This document shows, one piece after another, positions 61,531 through 64,000 of a DNA stretch of 64,000 nt. Positions within the stretch are counted from its first letter, which is position 1; each line of letters starts with the position of its first letter. This DNA comes from Morinoia aosen (Eukaryota > Arthropoda > Malacostraca > Amphipoda > Talitridae), in contig CM059560.1 of assembly GCA_030386875.1 (NCBI GenBank), positions 28,266,183 through 28,330,182 on the forward strand. Direction: 5' to 3'. The notes beneath the pieces were generated by a model that worked only from the letters and a program-made list of their open reading frames with translations, did no database searches and had not been told where the DNA came from. The translations under genes were made by a program, and so were the position numbers.

Positions 61531-61771
61531 TTCTAGATCAGTAGTTTTTCACCTGGGTTCGATCGAACCCTAGGGGTTCGGTGAGTTGAACCCCTTGGTT
61601 CGGTATGGTACACTGTGTGCACTTATGCAGTATATAGTTATATCCATATGTTTTGCAATTGAAAAAAAGGGACGTTTCATTTTTCCAACTACGAAGGGCT
61701 CGATGAATGCATGTATGGAACTTGTGGGATTCAGTACCTCTAACATGGTTAAGAACCTCACTGTTCTAGAT
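61531..61771. mobile_element. hAT-type MITE (225 bp) with 8-bp target duplication
   Basis: The element runs from 61539 to 61763 and is flanked by the identical 8-mer TTCTAGAT at 61531-61538 and 61764-61771. Its left end reads CAGTAGTTTTTCACCTGGG and its right end, on the other strand, CAGTGAGGTTCTTAACCATG. CAGTG-type ends with 8-bp duplications are the hallmark of hAT transposons. Near the left end the 16-bp perfect palindrome GGGTTCGATCGAACCC (61555-61570) and GGGGTTC/GAACCCC pairs form subterminal inverted words, also typical. The 74-codon frame across it is incidental. It carries no transposase and needs an autonomous hAT element. Confidence 0.85.
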
Positions 61772-64000
61772 CATCAGCAGAAAAAGTTATTCCTTTTGAC
61801 TGAAATTTGAACAACTGTAATAAACGTACCTATGGCACGACGTTTGATTTTCTAAAGAATAAATAAATAACAAGAATGAATATTGAAGCTTTCATTATAA
61901 TTCAGCTCATTTTATTATTTTAGAATACGTTTTCGGAAATGAAAAAAATATCACCAGTAACGAATTAAAAAAATTGCGTTAAATTGGTCGCGTTGGTAGT
62001 ATTTATAGCATTTTTCGATATTCAAGTGTTAGATATGGATAAAAAGATCGAATTACTCTATAAAAGGCATTGCTTGCAAGAAAAGTCTACGAAACGAAAT
62101 GAGAATGAAACAGATATCTCTGAGCTCAAATTTCATTCCTAATTAGCCCTAGGTTATTTCGAAACTTCTGAGCTAGCTTTTGGTATCAATTTTTGTTTCA
62201 CCGTTTACTTGACACCATAGTAATTCTTGAGTAGCATTATTCAAAGTTACAGAGCATACTAGTAAATGGAATGATGGATATTTCAAAACGACGTGAAGCT
62301 CTTAGAGAAATCACAATATTCAATACATAGTAGCTATTGGTAATGTCAATGTGCGTAAATTTTGTAAAAGTTTCATCACTTTCATGCACATTTTAGCTCA
62401 ACTGTGATCCGAACCTCATTTATTCGAAAACGCTGTCTAAGTATAATGAACGTGTTCGTTTAGTATGGCATCGAGGCACTTCTGATCTTAACTCAACAGG
62501 AAGTTTTTCAAAGAAGAGAAAGTGGAAAGATCAATGGAAAAATTTCAACGATATTGAAAATTTGGCTAATTTTTTGTCACAGAAAACAAGCTGAGGCTCG
62601 TGTAATTCGCGTAAAAACTGAGGTGAAAACTACAAATTCCTTTTAGGTGGGAAAATAGTAGAACGATTAATTAGTAAAAATGAAAAGTTTCAAGTACTTT
62701 TGGACCTTGAAAATTTTGTTCTACGTTGCAAATAGCATCTTAGAACAATTTTTTCCTAAGATCCTTGAACAGTTACAAAAGTAAGGTGCATCAGACTTTA
62801 CAGTAAATATTTTTTAGCAAAGTAGTTGGTGGGCGATATTGTGACATTTTGGAATAAAAATCACACATTTTACAGTGACACTGCTTATAGCTTTCATTGT
62901 TTGTCATGAGGCTTCAGATGGACGTCATATACATGCGTAGGCAAGAAAATAAACATTGCATTGATTCGTGCTATCAATTTTTACACCAGAATTCACGGGA
63001 TAAACTGCACTCAGACTAATATTTCCAAGAGGCACAGCTTTGTTGCAGTACGTTAGGGAGAGCACCTCCTCAGAGATCCATATCGCAGTCATTGAACTTA
63101 ACAGTCATACTGCGGCGTCTCGGCTGACGAATCGCTTCACTCAGAGGGCGATATCGAGGTCCGCCGATGGAGGGTCATCAGTCTGATGGATAGAGGAGCT
63201 TTGTCGCTGTTAGAGAGAATCGTTCGCGGACGGCGATGATGCACTTCTGGCGTCCCATAGCAAACGAGCTCAGAATGATTCTCTGCTCATTAAACAATGA
63301 TTTAAGAACAAAATTCGCTGGGGTTCCATGCAGTTTCAAAGTAAAATTAACCATTATTGGCCTGAAAAATGCTGGTGACAACTTTTAATGACTTATATCA
63401 TATTTTCAATCTCTTGTCCTCCCTCATAGCTATTGTGGAAAATTTAATCTCAACGTACTATATGTCGTGCTTTTCGTTCGAACGATGATTTCCATAACAT
63501 AAGAGATGCATATTTCCATTACGCGCTATATTGCAGGGCATAAAAAGTACGTTTTGATACATAAGAATCCATTTCAGGGAAAATTGAGTTTTATTTATTT
63601 GTCACTGGTGCTGGTAAACATGGATACAAAATACTTCCAGTGAATTTTCAGTTTTCCCCGACGGATAATTCAAATTCATGGAGCTGAACGATGTTTTACG
63701 CTGGACCATGATGCATGCCATGTAACTCATTGACCTCTTGAATCCGCACCAAAACAAAGTCTTGAACCGAGTCATATATACACAGCATGAAGAAAATCTT
63801 TGAACCAATTTCCATTATATTGTTTTTGCCACATAGGTCACTGAATATTAAAAAGTGTTTACTTTTTTATTCTTTCATGTATGTTAGCATTATTGTAAAC
63901 TTTCAGCACGGTAGTACAATAGGTCATAACGTTGCAGTAGTGATTCTAATGATCAGTAAATGATTTTATAAATGATCTTAACTTCTGATCTTGACTTTGT
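61772..64000. other. No gene recognised
   Basis: AT-rich sequence with a slightly GC-richer patch at 63060-63270. No motif-bearing frame and no repeat noticed. Confidence 0.4.

Noticed and set aside
61586-61810. 74-codon plus-strand frame
   Set aside because: Lies mostly within the hAT MITE and crosses its right end.
1-64000. CRISPR array or bacterial operon
   Set aside because: The tandem repeats lack unique spacers, and gene density, codon signals and mobile elements are those of an animal nuclear genome.

Overview
This window reads as AT-rich, repeat-bearing nuclear DNA of an animal, most likely an arthropod and probably an insect. The mobile-element content points that way: Penelope-like retroelements with a GIY-YIG endonuclease, a DUF4817-type IS630/Tc1/mariner transposase, a long-TIR Tc1/mariner deletion derivative and a hAT-type MITE. 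No host protein-coding gene, rRNA or tRNA could be supported on either strand. Most open frames are under 130 codons, many lack an ATG, and none outside the mobile elements resembles a family I recognise. The DNA may be intergenic or lie inside large introns; the sequence alone does not decide.

Layout. 1-9454: no gene, with a perfect hairpin (4145) and a foldback-plus-direct-duplication block (8551-8692). 9455-14819: the centrepiece, a 5.3-kb compound insertion of a Penelope-like element (PLE) bounded by an identical 10-bp direct repeat. It consists of a 5'-truncated inverted copy (9465-11171), a 5'-truncated direct copy acting as left pseudo-LTR (11177-12070), a 33-bp tail (12071-12103), and a long copy with reverse transcriptase (RT) and GIY-YIG endonuclease (12104-14810) whose last ~0.9 kb is the right pseudo-LTR. 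Each 3' end carries a candidate hammerhead-type ribozyme motif. 14820-18780: a four-unit 42-bp repeat, a 26-bp minisatellite organised in a 216-bp higher-order unit, and a G-quadruplex motif. 18781-20695: a foldback element next to a decayed DUF4817/DDE transposase. 22507-22796: a perfect hairpin heading a 19-bp minisatellite. 25532-25960: the 3' fragment of a second, different PLE with the same ribozyme-like motif. 30161-30948: a Tc1/mariner deletion derivative with ~135-bp TIRs and TA target duplication. 32949-58365: small tandem repeats, palindromes and low-complexity tracts in otherwise featureless DNA. 61531-61771: a 225-bp hAT MITE with a perfect 8-bp target duplication.

How the parts work together. 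The only visible molecular system is retrotransposition. In PLEs the RT and the GIY-YIG endonuclease act together in target-primed reverse transcription, and PLE RNAs can carry self-cleaving hammerhead motifs. The 9.5-14.8 kb locus preserves such an event in detail: inverted and direct copies made from nearly identical templates, a terminal tail, a snap-back junction and a target duplication. Two in-frame stops are shared by the inverted and the long copy, so the template was probably already defective and enzymes were supplied in trans. All coordinates and alignments come from reading by eye; no search or folding program was run.
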